Counted from the first letter of the stretch, positions 1-8,295 are shown. The stretch: 64,000 nt of DNA from Nocardiopsis_B sediminis (GCF_042650565.1 NZ_JBHSBH010000005.1:1-64000); one strand, 5' to 3'. Program-made: numbers and translations. The notes: a model not told the origin generated them from the sequence alone.

Positions 1-239
1 TCCTCGGCTTCATCGGCGTCAAACTCATCCTCCACGCCATCCACGAGACCACCGCCCTGCCCGTCCCCGAAATCCCCACCACCCTCAGCCTCGTCGTCAT
101 CGTCGCCACCCTCGCCATCACCACCATCGCCAGCCTCTACAAAACCCGCCATGTGCAGGCCAAGAGCGTGACCGACGAGGCCGTGACCGACGAGGCGGTT
201 CAGGCCTCCGGGAAGGACAGCGACGGCGCGAGCACCTGA
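1..239 (+). CDS. TerC family integral membrane protein, C-terminal fragment
   Basis: The reading frame is open from the left edge and ends at TGA 237-239, giving about 78 residues. The sequence begins LGFIGVKLILHA and contains VPEIPTTLSLVVIVATLAI, matching the last transmembrane helix region of TerC/TerC-like proteins (tellurium resistance or metal-efflux related membrane proteins of roughly 330 residues). The helix is followed by a short polar cytoplasmic tail. The tail contains an immediate tandem repeat of the codons for VTDEA. The 5' part lies outside the window, so the substrate and full topology cannot be judged. Family assignment rests on the characteristic C-terminal motif and is fairly confident; the physiological role is not. 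Confidence 0.75.
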   Translation, partial: LGFIGVKLILHAIHETTALPVPEIPTTLSLVVIVATLAITTIASLYKTRHVQAKSVTDEAVTDEAVQASGKDSDGAST

Positions 240-321
240 CCGCGCGCACCACGCGCCGGACGGGACGAACAGCACCACCTGAGCCCGAGCGGGCCCCGGC
301 CGGGGGCCGCGCACACGGGCG

Positions 322-360
322 GACGAGGAGGCGGGCGGCGATGCCGCCCGCCTCCTCGTC
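322..360. terminator. Strong bidirectional terminator hairpin
   Basis: A perfect inverted repeat with an 18-bp stem (322-339 / 343-360) and a 3-nt loop lies between the 3' end of the TerC gene and the 3' end of the convergent XRE gene. Its position between two convergent stops makes it a shared terminator. There is no long U-tract, as is common in high-GC actinomycetes. Confidence 0.85.
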
Positions 361-381
361 TTGTGCGGACCCTCCGGCCGG

Positions 382-1212
382 TCAGCCGACCCGTTCGGCG
401 GCCAGGAGGGCGAGCGCGCTCTCGGCCGCGCCGTCGGCGGGGAGGTAGACGGTCAGGCGCTGCTCGGCGGGGCCGGGGAGATCGAGGGTCTCGTAGGCCA
501 GTGACACCTCGCCCGCCCGGGGATGGGCCCACCGCTCCACGCCCGTGCGCCCGGGCAACGCGGCGGCCGACGCGTAGCGCCCGCTGAAGCAGGGCCCGGC
601 CACCACGGCGAGCTCGTCGGCGAGCATCGCGGCGTGCCCGTCGCCGAGGGAGGCCGCGGCCCGGAGGTCGGCGGCCCGCTCGTCGGCGATGCGCTCCCAG
701 TCGGGGAAGGCCGCCCGCGCCCGGTCGTCGGTGAAGACGAACCGCGTGAGGCTCGGTGGCCGGTCGTCGAGGAGTCCGAGCGGCCCGGCGAGCCGCTCGT
801 AGCCGCCCGTGAACGCCAGCACCTCGCCCAAAGGGTTGACGACCAGCGCCGGGGCGGGTTCGAGCCGGTCCAGCAGAGCGCGCACGGTGGGGCGCACCGT
901 GCGGTCCGGGGGCTGGGCCGACTGGCAGGCCGAGCCGCCGCCCACCTTCGACAGGCGGTGCAGGTGGACCCGCTCCTCGGCGGCGAGGCCGAGCGCGTCG
1001 GCGAGGGCGCCGATGATCTCGGGCGACGGCCGGCGGTCGCGCCCCTGTTCCAGGCGGGTGAGGTACTCGACGCTGATCCCGGCGGCCGTGGCCAGTTCGG
1101 CGCGGCGCAGCCCGGGCGTGCGGCGGCGCGGCCCGGCGCGCAGCCCGACGTCGGCGGGGGCGACCGCCTCCCGCCGCGCACGCAGGAAGGCACCGAGGTC
1201 GTTGTCTGCCAT
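382..1212 (-). CDS. XRE-family regulator with MmyB-like ligand-binding domain
   Basis: 276 residues. Residues about 9-75 form a Cro/C1-type helix-turn-helix (LATAAGISVEYLTRLEQG is the recognition region). The remainder (about 100-270) matches the MmyB-like ligand-binding domain found in many actinobacterial regulators, including the motif ALVVNPLGEVLAFT. It probably binds a small hydrophobic molecule and represses a neighbouring oxidoreductase. It is divergent from the aldo/keto reductase at 1380, sharing a 167-bp intergenic region, which is the usual arrangement for MmyB regulators and short-chain or aldo/keto reductases. The ATG start at 1212 precedes a typical MADNDLGAFLRARRE N-terminus. 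Target and ligand are inferred from context only. Confidence 0.88.
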   Translation of the reverse strand: MADNDLGAFLRARREAVAPADVGLRAGPRRRTPGLRRAELATAAGISVEYLTRLEQGRDRRPSPEIIGALADALGLAAEERVHLHRLSKVGGGSACQSAQPPDRTVRPTVRALLDRLEPAPALVVNPLGEVLAFTGGYERLAGPLGLLDDRPPSLTRFVFTDDRARAAFPDWERIADERAADLRAAASLGDGHAAMLADELAVVAGPCFSGRYASAAALPGRTGVERWAHPRAGEVSLAYETLDLPGPAEQRLTVYLPADGAAESALALLAAERVG

Positions 1213-1379
1213 GCGGCGAGTCTAGGCTCCGCCGCCCGCCCGTCGGCGAGGGTGGCCCTGAGAGGGATGGTCTCTCCGCGGCCTCCCTCGGCGGTGCACC
1301 GGCGGGCAGACTCGTCTCCCGCACGCGTTCACCGACGACGAGAACGGCCCGCAGGGGCCGGAGAAGGGACGGGACCTCT

Positions 1380-2396
1380 GTGCGCTACCGACCGCTGGGC
1401 CGCTCCGGGCTGCGGGTGTCGCAGCTGTTCCTGGGCGCCATGGGCTTCTACGAGAGCGGCGGGGCCGACGGCATGCGGGGCCACCGCGCCGTGCTGGACG
1501 CCTACGCCGACGCCGGGGGCAACGTCGTCGACACCGCCTCGGCCTACGGCGAGAGCGAAAGCGTCCTCGGCGAGCTCCTCACGGGGCGCAGGGACCGCTT
1601 CGTCGTGTCCACGAAGTACACGATCTCCCGCGACCAGGCCGACCCCAATGCCGGCGGCAACCACCGCAAGAACCTCATCCTGTCGCTGGAGCGCAGCCTG
1701 CGGCGGCTGCGCACCGACTACATCGACCTCTACTGGGTGCACGTGTGGGACCGCCACACCCCCGTCGAGGAGACGGTGCGGGCCCTCGACGACGCCGTGC
1801 GCGCCGGCAAGGTCCTCTACGTGGGGTTCTCCGACACCCCGGCGTGGGTCGTGAGCCGCGCCGATGCACTGGCGCAGTGGCGGGACCGGACACCGGTCTC
1901 GGCCGTGCAGGTGCCCTACAGCCTGCTCAAGCGCGACGCGGAGCGGGAGCTGCTGCCGATGGCCGAGGCGTCCGGCATGACCGTGGCCGCCTGGGCCCCG
2001 CTGGCAGGAGGCGTCCTGTCGGGGAAGTTCACCGGGCCCGGTGCGGTGACCTCCGACTCCCGGGTCGCCCCCGCCTCCCTCACCCCCCGCGACCACGCGG
2101 TGGCGGGAGCTGTGCGGGAGGTAGCGGCGGAGCTGGGGGCCACGCCGGCGCAGGTCGCGCTGGCCTGGCTGCTCGCGCGGTCCCCGGCCGTGCACCCGAT
2201 CGTCGGCGCGCGCGACGCCGGACAGGTCACCGAGAACATGGGGGCGGTCGACGTCGCCCTGCCGGAGGAGGCGGCGCGGCGGCTGGAGTCGGCGGCGGCG
2301 TTCGAGGCCGGCTTCCCCGGCGACTTCATCGCCGAATGCGAGGCCGACCCCTGGGTGTTCGGCACGGCCTCCGTCGATCCCGGCGCTCGGCCCTGA
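1380..2396 (+). CDS. Aldo/keto reductase
   Basis: 338 residues, usual length for the family. It is a TIM-barrel NADPH-dependent reductase of carbonyl compounds. The catalytic tetrad is visible: Asp and Tyr in NVVDTASAYGES, Lys in VVSTKYT and His in DLYWVHVWD. The N-terminal MRYRPLGRSGLRVSQL is characteristic. The C-terminal part contains the cofactor-binding HPIVGARDAGQVTENM segment. The GTG start at 1380 is preceded by a purine-rich GAGAAGGGA at about 1361-1369. The gene diverges from the MmyB-type regulator, which probably controls it. The natural substrate cannot be told from sequence. Confidence 0.92.
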   Translation: MRYRPLGRSGLRVSQLFLGAMGFYESGGADGMRGHRAVLDAYADAGGNVVDTASAYGESESVLGELLTGRRDRFVVSTKYTISRDQADPNAGGNHRKNLILSLERSLRRLRTDYIDLYWVHVWDRHTPVEETVRALDDAVRAGKVLYVGFSDTPAWVVSRADALAQWRDRTPVSAVQVPYSLLKRDAERELLPMAEASGMTVAAWAPLAGGVLSGKFTGPGAVTSDSRVAPASLTPRDHAVAGAVREVAAELGATPAQVALAWLLARSPAVHPIVGARDAGQVTENMGAVDVALPEEAARRLESAAAFEAGFPGDFIAECEADPWVFGTASVDPGARP

Positions 2397-2420
2397 TCCG
2401 GGCGGCCCGGGGCGGGGCGC

Positions 2421-2455
2421 GGCGGATCCGGGGGAGGACGGCCCCCGGATCCGCC
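2421..2455 (+). terminator. Terminator hairpin after aldo/keto reductase
   Basis: A perfect 14-bp stem (2421-2434 / 2442-2455) with a 7-nt loop starts 25 nt after the aldo/keto reductase stop codon. Confidence 0.8.
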
Positions 2456-2573
2456 CACTGCGGAGGCCGTGACCGGTCGCCGTCGCGGCCGTGACCGGTC
2501 CGTCCGCCGGCCGATCGCAGGACCGGCCGGGATCGGCCGGTCCCGTGTGCGGCCCCGCGCGGCCGGGAAGGAA

Positions 2574-2589
2574 GAAGAACACGTTCTTC
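2574..2589. promoter_or_regulatory. Inverted repeat upstream of P450 (candidate operator)
   Basis: GAAGAAC-AC-GTTCTTC is a perfect dyad with 7-bp arms and a 2-bp centre. It lies in an AT-richer patch 25-35 nt upstream of the P450 start, after the preceding terminator. Its place in the presumed promoter/leader suggests a repressor operator; the binding protein is unknown. Confidence 0.5.
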
Positions 2590-2623
2590 CTTCATCCCCC
2601 CTCCGCGTGAAGGTGTGAGAGCC

Positions 2624-3829
2624 GTGGCCCCTCGGATCGACGTCTACGACCCCTCCGTCTACGAGCGCAGCGGCATCCCATTCGCCCAGCTCACCTGGTT
2701 GCGCGAGAACTCACCCGTGCACTGGCACCCCGACCCCGAGGGCCCTGGTTTCTGGGCGGTGACCCGCTACGCCGACGTGGTGGCGGTGTCGCGCGCCCCG
2801 GAGGTGTTCTCCTCGCAGCGGCGCAGCGCGCTGCTGCACGAGCTGACACCGGAGGGCCTGGCCACCAACCAGATGATCATGCTGAGCCAGGACCCGCCGC
2901 TGCACACCCGCACCCGGTCCCTGGTCAGCCGGGGGTTCACGCCGCGGATGATCGCCCGGCTGGAAGACCGCATCCGGGCGATCTGCCACGAGATGGTCGA
3001 CCGCGTCATCGAGCAGGGCAGCGCCGACTTCGTCGGCGACCTCGCCGCCCCGCTGCCGCTGCACGTGATCTGCGAGCTGATGGGCGCCCCGGCGGCGGAC
3101 CGCGACGCCATCTTCACCTGGTCCAACCAGGCCATAGGCGCGGACGACCCCGAGTACGAGGGGGCCGACGGCACGATGGCGCTGTTCGGCTACGCGATGG
3201 AGCTGGGCGCACGGCACCGCACCGAGCCCCTGGACGGGATCATGGGGGCGCTGCTGGAGGAGACCGCGGAGGGCCGGGCGCTCACCGAGGAGGAGTTCGG
3301 CATGTTCGTCGTGCTGCTCGCCGTGGCCGGGAACGAGACCACGCGCAACGCGGCATCGGGCGGCATGCTCGCCTTCTCCCGCCACCCGGCCCAGTGGCGC
3401 CGGCTCCAGGCCGACCGCAGCCTGCTGGAGACCGCACCCGATGAGATCGTCCGCTGGGTGACCCCCGTGAACGCCTTCCGCCGCACCGCGACCCGCGACA
3501 CCGAGATCGGCGGCCACCCGATCGCCGAGAACGACAAGGTCATCGTCTTCTATGCGGCCGCCAACCGCGACCCGGAGGCCTTCGACGAGCCCGACGTCTT
3601 CGACATCGGCCGCCCGCCCGGCACCCACGTCGGCTTCGGCGGCGGAGGCCCCCATTTCTGCCTCGGCTCCCACCTGGCCCGCCTGGAACTGCGCGTCCTC
3701 TTCGAAACCCTGCTCGACCGCACCCCCGACATCGCACTGTCGGCCGAGCCCCGCCGCCTGCGCTCCAGCTTCGTCAACGGCATCAAGGAAATGCCGGTCA
3801 CCTTCACCCCGGGAGAGAGACGGGGTTAG
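2624..3829 (+). CDS. Cytochrome P450 monooxygenase (CYP124/125/142-like)
   Basis: About 401 residues, normal for a soluble bacterial P450. The I-helix oxygen-activation motif AGNETTRNAA, the K-helix ExxR (DEIVRW) and the haem-binding loop FGGGGPHFCLGSHLA with the thiolate Cys are all intact. The overall pattern (MGAPAADRDAIFTWSNQ) resembles the CYP124/125/142 group that hydroxylates sterol or branched-lipid side chains, but this is only a family resemblance. Two GTG starts are possible, 2615 and 2624. I prefer 2624 because GAAGG (2609-2613) is then about 10 nt upstream, whereas it would touch the earlier codon. No ferredoxin or reductase is adjacent, so electrons must come from partners encoded elsewhere. 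Confidence 0.9.
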   Translation: MAPRIDVYDPSVYERSGIPFAQLTWLRENSPVHWHPDPEGPGFWAVTRYADVVAVSRAPEVFSSQRRSALLHELTPEGLATNQMIMLSQDPPLHTRTRSLVSRGFTPRMIARLEDRIRAICHEMVDRVIEQGSADFVGDLAAPLPLHVICELMGAPAADRDAIFTWSNQAIGADDPEYEGADGTMALFGYAMELGARHRTEPLDGIMGALLEETAEGRALTEEEFGMFVVLLAVAGNETTRNAASGGMLAFSRHPAQWRRLQADRSLLETAPDEIVRWVTPVNAFRRTATRDTEIGGHPIAENDKVIVFYAAANRDPEAFDEPDVFDIGRPPGTHVGFGGGGPHFCLGSHLARLELRVLFETLLDRTPDIALSAEPRRLRSSFVNGIKEMPVTFTPGERRG

Positions 3830-3852
3830 TGCCGTGTCGGTACTCTCGCGAG

Positions 3853-4389
3853 ATGCGACCCCTTCGGTACTCCATCAACATCACATTGGACGGCTGCTGC
3901 GATCATCGTGCGGTCTCCGCGGACGAAGAGCTGCACCGTCACCACGCCGGGAACCTCGAGCGGGCCGATGCCCTGCTCTTGGGCCGGGTGACCTACGAAA
4001 TGATGGAGGCGGCATGGCGGCAGCCGGCGGGAACGAGCCCCGATGACCCCTTCGCCCGGACGATCGACGCGGCGAAGAAGTACGTCGTGTCGAGCACCCT
4101 GGAGCGGGTCGATTGGAACGCGGAACTCGTGCGCGGGGATCTGGCCGATGCCGTTCGGCGGCTCAAGCGGGAGCCGGGCAACGGACTGTTCGTCGGAGGC
4201 GTGCGGCTCCCACTCGCGTTGGCGGAGCTGGGGCTGATCGATGAGTACGAGTTCGTGGTGCACCCCAGGATCGTGGGCCACGGGCCGACACTGTTCGCGG
4301 GGCTGTCGAAGCACGTCGATTTGAAGCCGGTGAGCCGGCTGGAACTCGGCTCCGGGGCGGTGGCGATGCGGTACGAGCCGAGAGGGTAG
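3853..4389 (+). CDS. Dihydrofolate reductase-like (RibD C-terminal) family protein
   Basis: About 178 residues. The N-terminus MRPLRYSINITLDGCCDH and the motifs ALLLGRVTYEMMEAAW and GNGLFVGG are typical of the RibD_C/DHFR-like family, which is small NAD(P)H-dependent reductases of unknown substrate common in actinomycetes. I chose ATG 3853 rather than the in-frame ATG at 3829 because the family begins just at the first beta strand. It lies 23 nt after the P450 stop. It is followed by a WYL regulator gene that may control it. Such reductases are frequently paired with WYL/YafY-type regulators, which fits this context. Confidence 0.85.
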   Translation: MRPLRYSINITLDGCCDHRAVSADEELHRHHAGNLERADALLLGRVTYEMMEAAWRQPAGTSPDDPFARTIDAAKKYVVSSTLERVDWNAELVRGDLADAVRRLKREPGNGLFVGGVRLPLALAELGLIDEYEFVVHPRIVGHGPTLFAGLSKHVDLKPVSRLELGSGAVAMRYEPRG

Positions 4390-4424
4390 CCATCGGGCCG
4401 TCGGCGGGCCGGGCACGCGCCTAC

Positions 4425-4441
4425 CTGACAGCATGTGTCAG
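4425..4441. promoter_or_regulatory. CTGACA-N5-TGTCAG dyad, candidate WYL-regulator operator
   Basis: A perfect inverted repeat with 6-bp arms and a 5-bp spacer sits 23-39 nt upstream of the WYL regulator start, in its promoter region. Autoregulation through such a site is an inference from position and symmetry. Confidence 0.55.
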
Positions 4442-4463
4442 CCGGACGCGGCAGACTGGGGGT

Positions 4464-5450
4464 ATGCGCGCCGGACGACTGCTCTCCCTGCTCCTGCTGT
4501 TGCAGAACCGCGGGCGGATGACCGCTGCGCGGCTCGCCGAGGAGCTGGAGGTGTCGGAGCGGACCATCTACCGCGACGTCGAAGCGCTCAGCGCGGCGGG
4601 GATCCCCGTCTACGCCGATCGCGGCAGCGGGGGCGGGTACCGGCTGCTCGACGGGTACCGCACCCGGCTGACCGGGCTGACCGGGGGCGAGGCCGAATCG
4701 CTGTTCCTGGTCCCCGGCGCGGCGGGCGACCTCGGCCTGGGCGCGGAGATGGCGGTCGCCCAGCTCAAGCTGCTCGCCGCCCTGCCCGAGGAGCTGCGCG
4801 AGCGCGCCGAGCGGGTCCGGTCGCGGTTCCACCTCGATGCGACCGCCTGGTGGCGCGAACCCGACGACACCCCGCACCTGGCGGACCTGGCCGCCGCGGT
4901 CTGGGAGCAGCGAACTGTGGACGTCGCCTACCGCCGGTTCGACGGGACGGACGTGCGCCGGACGCTCGACCCGCTGGGCATCGTCCTCAAGGCCGGCGCC
5001 TGGTACGTCCTCGCCCGGCCGCATACCCGCTCCGGGCACCACGCCGATGTGCGCACCTTCCGCGTCTCCCGGATCCGGGAGATCGCCGCCGCGGGCGGGG
5101 GGTTCGAGCATCCGGAGGGCTTCGACCTGGCCGCGCAGTGGCGGGCGTGGTCGCGCGAGTTCGAGGAGAGCCGGCACACCCTGCCGGCCCGGGTGCGGCT
5201 GACGCGGCGCGGCCTGGACCTCGTGCGGAACCTGTCCTCGCCGCTGACCGCCGCGGGCACCGAAGGGGCCGAGCCCGGCGCCGACGGGTGGTGCGAATGC
5301 GAGGTGCTGGTGGAGTCGGTCGAGTTCGCCCTGACGGAGTTCGCCACCTACGGCCCCGACATTGAGGTCCTCTCCCCCGCCGAGCTGCGCTCGGCCCTCG
5401 CCGGCTACGCCCGCGCCACCGCCCGCCTCTACGCCGCGGACGGCGGGTGA
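4464..5450 (+). CDS. WYL-domain (YafY-type) transcriptional regulator
   Basis: 328 residues. Residues 1-60 form an HTH_11/DeoR-like winged helix (LAEELEVSERTIYRDVEAL). The WYL domain follows (about 140-215, containing LKAGAWYVLARPH) and a C-terminal WCX extension ends the protein. WYL domains sense ligands, possibly nucleic acids or nucleotides, and usually act as local repressors. The ATG at 4464 follows a GGGGG stretch, and a perfect dyad lies just upstream. The preceding DHFR-like gene is the likeliest co-regulated partner. Confidence 0.92.
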   Translation: MRAGRLLSLLLLLQNRGRMTAARLAEELEVSERTIYRDVEALSAAGIPVYADRGSGGGYRLLDGYRTRLTGLTGGEAESLFLVPGAAGDLGLGAEMAVAQLKLLAALPEELRERAERVRSRFHLDATAWWREPDDTPHLADLAAAVWEQRTVDVAYRRFDGTDVRRTLDPLGIVLKAGAWYVLARPHTRSGHHADVRTFRVSRIREIAAAGGGFEHPEGFDLAAQWRAWSREFEESRHTLPARVRLTRRGLDLVRNLSSPLTAAGTEGAEPGADGWCECEVLVESVEFALTEFATYGPDIEVLSPAELRSALAGYARATARLYAADGG

Positions 5451-5505
5451 CGGGCACGTCCGGGGCCGGGGCCGGAGCCCGACCGGCGCGGCGCGAATCC
5501 GCCGC

Positions 5506-5534
5506 TTGACCCTCCAGTGAGGGGAGACCCCACG
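5506..5534 (+). promoter_or_regulatory. MerR-type autoregulated promoter
   Basis: A -35-like TTGACC (5506-5511) overlaps a CCCTC-N4-GAGGG dyad (5510-5523). The dyad lies just upstream of the MerR coding start at 5535. MerR-family operators typically lie between -35 and -10 elements with a long spacer, and this layout suggests autoregulation with a near-leaderless transcript. Confidence 0.5.
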
Positions 5535-6494
5535 ATGGTGCCCATGGACGCGCAACACGGCCTCTCCACCATCGGTGAGCTGGCACGACGCACCGGTCTG
5601 CCGGTGAAGACCATCCGGTTCTACGCCGATCAGGGCATCGTGCCGCCGACGGCACGCAGCGGGTCGGGCTACCGGCTCTTCGACGCCGCCGCCGTGGCCC
5701 GGCTCGACCTGGTGCGCACGCTCCGCGACCTCGGGATCGACCTGGCCACCATCCGGGCGGTCCTCGATCGCGACGCCGACCTGGGAGAGGTGGCCGCCGC
5801 CCACGCCGACGCGCTCGACGCGCAGATCCGCGTGCTGCGGCTGCGCCGTGCCGTGCTGCGCACCGTGGCCCACCGGACCCCCACAGAACGGGAGATCACG
5901 CTCATGAACAGGCTCGCCCGGCTCTCCGCCGAGGAGCGGCAGAGCATCATCGACGAGTACCACGACCACGTCTTCACCGGCCTGGAGCTGGACGAGCGGT
6001 TCGTCCAGGGCATGCGCTCGGTCACCGTGGACCTGCCCGACGACCCGACCGCCGAGCAGGTCGACGCCTGGGTGGAGCTGGCCGAGCTGGTCCGCGACCC
6101 CGCCTACCGGCAGCGGGTCCGGGAGATGACGGAGGCGCAGGCGCGGTCGATCGCCGAGGGCACGTTCGAAGGGCCCAGCGCGGCGGCGCAGGAGATCGCG
6201 GAGAAGGTGACGGCGGCGGCCGGGCCGGAGGTCGCGGCGGGGACGGATCCGGCGTCGGCGCGGGCGCGCGCCGTTGTCGACGGGGTCGTGGAGTCCCTTG
6301 CGGAGGTCTATGGCGAGGAGGACACCCCTGAGGGCCGGCTCCGGCTCGCCGACCGGTTCGCCATGGGAACCGATGCCCGCGTGGAGCGGTACTGGCTGTT
6401 GGTGGGCGTCGTCAACGGCCGGCCGCCGTTCGAGCCGCAGGTCCCGACCTGGGAGTGGTTCATCGCCGCCCTGCGCGCGAGCGCCCGCGGGTAG
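5535..6494 (+). CDS. MerR-family transcriptional regulator with helical effector domain
   Basis: About 319 residues, longer than simple MerR proteins. The N-terminal winged helix (TIGELARRTGLPVKTIRFYADQ) and wing residues (RSGSGYRLF) are canonical. A dimerisation coiled coil follows. The C-terminal 200 residues are mostly helical, with EERQSIIDEYHDHVF, and form an effector domain that I do not recognise; no cysteine pattern for metal sensing is seen. The earlier in-frame GTG at 5517 falls inside the probable operator, so ATG 5535 (or 5544) is preferred. No obvious target gene is adjacent, so it may control itself and distant genes. Confidence 0.88.
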   Translation: MVPMDAQHGLSTIGELARRTGLPVKTIRFYADQGIVPPTARSGSGYRLFDAAAVARLDLVRTLRDLGIDLATIRAVLDRDADLGEVAAAHADALDAQIRVLRLRRAVLRTVAHRTPTEREITLMNRLARLSAEERQSIIDEYHDHVFTGLELDERFVQGMRSVTVDLPDDPTAEQVDAWVELAELVRDPAYRQRVREMTEAQARSIAEGTFEGPSAAAQEIAEKVTAAAGPEVAAGTDPASARARAVVDGVVESLAEVYGEEDTPEGRLRLADRFAMGTDARVERYWLLVGVVNGRPPFEPQVPTWEWFIAALRASARG

Positions 6495-6509
6495 GCGCCG
6501 CCCGCTCCG

Positions 6510-6539
6510 CGCGCCGGGCGGGGACGGACGCCCGGCGCG
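6510..6539 (+). terminator. Terminator hairpin after MerR gene
   Basis: An 11-bp perfect stem (6510-6520 / 6529-6539) with an 8-nt loop starts 15 nt after the MerR stop. Confidence 0.7.
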
Positions 6540-6600
6540 GGGCGGGCGGGAAATGGGCGGGCGGGACCGCTCGTCGTGGCGGCCCCGCCCGCCCGTGCGG

Positions 6601-6834
6601 CTACTTTCCGCCGACGGGTGCGGCCTCGGGCTGCGGACCGGGCTCGGGACCGTCGTCCGCCGAGGCCGCCGAGGCCTCCGTTTCGGCGGCGTCCTCGGCC
6701 TGCGGCTCCAGTGGCGCGACGTCGCGGAAGGCAGGCAACGGACGCGGCGCGGCCGGAACACCGGGGGAGTCGGCGCACGCACGGTGGTCAGCCCGTTGCG
6801 GCGTGCGGCGCCCTCGGCATGGCGGCGCTCGCAC
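6601..6834 (-). pseudogene. Possible truncated gene remnant next to the TnpB element
   Basis: A 77-codon minus-strand frame ends PQPEAAPVGGK just before the MerR terminator. It has a Pro/Ala/Glu-rich tail with actinomycete-like codon use. It has no recognisable domain and no clear start. It could be the 3' end of a gene cut by arrival of the TnpB element, or simply a chance frame in GC-rich DNA. I favour neither strongly. Confidence 0.2.
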
Positions 6835-7013
6835 CCGCCCCGCCCCTGGCAGAGTGAATGGCGTGGCGGCCCGATCCCCTGGCGCAAACCCGGTCCTTCA
6901 GGGCTGGGACAGCCAGAACGCTCCGCAGAAGAAAACAGGAAAGCCGAGAATTGGTCACCAAGGCGGAGTAGAGTCCATGCATGCTGATCGCGACCGGTCC
7001 GGGGAGGTGAGCC

Positions 7014-8165
7014 GTGAAACTGCGCTACAACGAGCGGATCTACCCGACACCTTCGCAGCGGCGGGATCTGGCGCGCTTCTTCGGATGCGCGCGCGTGGTC
7101 TACAACGACGGGCTACGCGAACGCCGGACGGCCTGGCACGACGGCGAAGCGTACATCTCCGACGGCACTCTCCAGAAAACGGTCATCACCGCGGCGAAGA
7201 ATACCCCCGAGCGGGAATGGCTGCGGGAAGCCCCATCCGTGGCACTGGTCCAGTCTCTCAGGGATCTGCACACCGCCTACCGGAACTTCTTCGCCTCCAA
7301 GCGAGGCATACGGCGGGGGCCCAGGATCGGCCCGCCGAAGATGAAGAAGAAGTCGGGACGGCAGTCCATCCGGCTCACCCGCAACGGCTTCAAGCTGCAG
7401 GACAACGGCCGCCTGTCCGTCGCCAAGCTCGGGGATGTGCCGGTGCGGTGGTCGCGTCCGCTGCCCTCGGAGCCGTCGTCGGTCACGATCGTCAAGGATG
7501 CTGCGGGCCGCTACTTCGCGTCGTTCGTGGTCGAAACCCAGGACACGCCTCTTCCGGAACTCGATCTGGAGGAAACCGAGACTGGGATCGACCTGGGCCT
7601 GTCCACCTACGCAGTACTGCGGGGCCGGAAAATCAGCTCCCCGAAGTTCTTCCGCCGCCAGGAGAAGAAGCTCCGCCGTGCCCAGCGCAGGCTGTCCCGC
7701 GCCGAGACTGGATCGTCCAACCGCAGGAAGGCCAAGCTTGCCGTCTCGAAGATCCACGCCCGGATCGCGGACAAGCGCCGCGACTTCATCGAGCAGAAGA
7801 CCACCCGCATCGTCCGCGACAGCCAAGCGGTCTATGTGGAGGACCTGAACGTGAAGGGCATGGGATCGAGGAAGGGCCGGCGCGCCAAGTCCGTCCACGA
7901 CCAGTCGCTGGGCATGTTCGCCCGCACCCTGGAGGCCAAGTGCGCCCGCTACGGGCGCGGCTTCGCCAAGGTGGACCGCTGGTTCGCGAGTACGCAGATG
8001 TGCTCCGCGTGCGGCAGCATCGAAGGCCCCAAGGGTGTCGAGGGCTTGCGTATCCGGTCATGGACCTGTTCCTGCGGGGCCGCTCACGACCGGGACGAGA
8101 ACGCCGAAGCAAACATCCGCGCCGAAGGGCGCAGGATCTTCGCGGCCGGGCTGGCCGAGAAGTAA
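7014..8165 (+). CDS. tnpB: TnpB RNA-guided endonuclease (IS605 family, OrfB)
   Basis: 383 residues, full length. The RuvC-like active site is complete: D193 in TGIDLGLS, E276 in VYVEDLNVKGM and D361 in DRDENAEANI. The OrfB zinc-ribbon is present (CSACG ... WTCSCG). TnpB proteins cut DNA guided by an omega RNA made from the element's 3' end, which helps retain the transposon. GTG start at 7014 with GGGGAGG immediately upstream (about 7 nt). All catalytic and zinc residues are retained, so the nuclease is probably functional. Confidence 0.93.
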   Translation: MKLRYNERIYPTPSQRRDLARFFGCARVVYNDGLRERRTAWHDGEAYISDGTLQKTVITAAKNTPEREWLREAPSVALVQSLRDLHTAYRNFFASKRGIRRGPRIGPPKMKKKSGRQSIRLTRNGFKLQDNGRLSVAKLGDVPVRWSRPLPSEPSSVTIVKDAAGRYFASFVVETQDTPLPELDLEETETGIDLGLSTYAVLRGRKISSPKFFRRQEKKLRRAQRRLSRAETGSSNRRKAKLAVSKIHARIADKRRDFIEQKTTRIVRDSQAVYVEDLNVKGMGSRKGRRAKSVHDQSLGMFARTLEAKCARYGRGFAKVDRWFASTQMCSACGSIEGPKGVEGLRIRSWTCSCGAAHDRDENAEANIRAEGRRIFAAGLAEK

Positions 8166-8290
8166 AACGCCTGCGGAGCGCGCGTAAGACCCTGCCGAGC
8201 CAGGGCGGTGCGCGATGAAACAGGAACCCACCAGGGCCCGCACCACGCGGGCGGATGGAGCCCCGGCCCTTCAGAGCCGGGAGGAGGTCA
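8060..8290 (+). ncRNA. Predicted omega RNA (reRNA) of the TnpB element
   Basis: In IS605-family TnpB systems the guide RNA spans the end of tnpB and the transposon right end, and the guide is the flanking sequence just past the element. Here the 3' terminal hairpin at 8262-8281 and the conserved right-end sequence fit. The guide would then be read from about 8291 onward, the beginning of the capA-like gene. The 5' end is not determinable by eye. Confidence 0.45.
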
Positions 8291-8295
8291 GCCTG

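Larger units (their letters stand above)
6495..7013. other. Non-coding stretch between MerR and TnpB
   Basis: Apart from the MerR terminator and a doubtful minus-strand fragment (6601-6834), no convincing gene is present. The right part, from about 6895, is less GC-rich and should contain the left end of the TnpB element; a CCTTCAGGGCTGGG-like segment near 6896-6910 resembles its end sequences. The exact left boundary could not be set. Confidence 0.5.
6895..8290 (+). mobile_element. IS200/IS605-type TnpB-only element
   Basis: The element carries an intact tnpB and a typical right end: after the tnpB stop a GC-rich region ends in a hairpin (8262-8281) followed by GAGGAGGTCA. This closely resembles right ends of actinobacterial IS605-family elements as I know them. 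No TnpA (Y1 transposase) is present, so mobility would require a helper in trans. The left boundary is approximate. The right boundary lies about six bases before the putative start of the capA-like gene. Confidence 0.65.

Noticed and set aside
3993..6887. Minus-strand frame of 964 codons
   Set aside because: Overlaps three well-supported plus-strand genes and is Arg/Gly/Pro-rich without domains.
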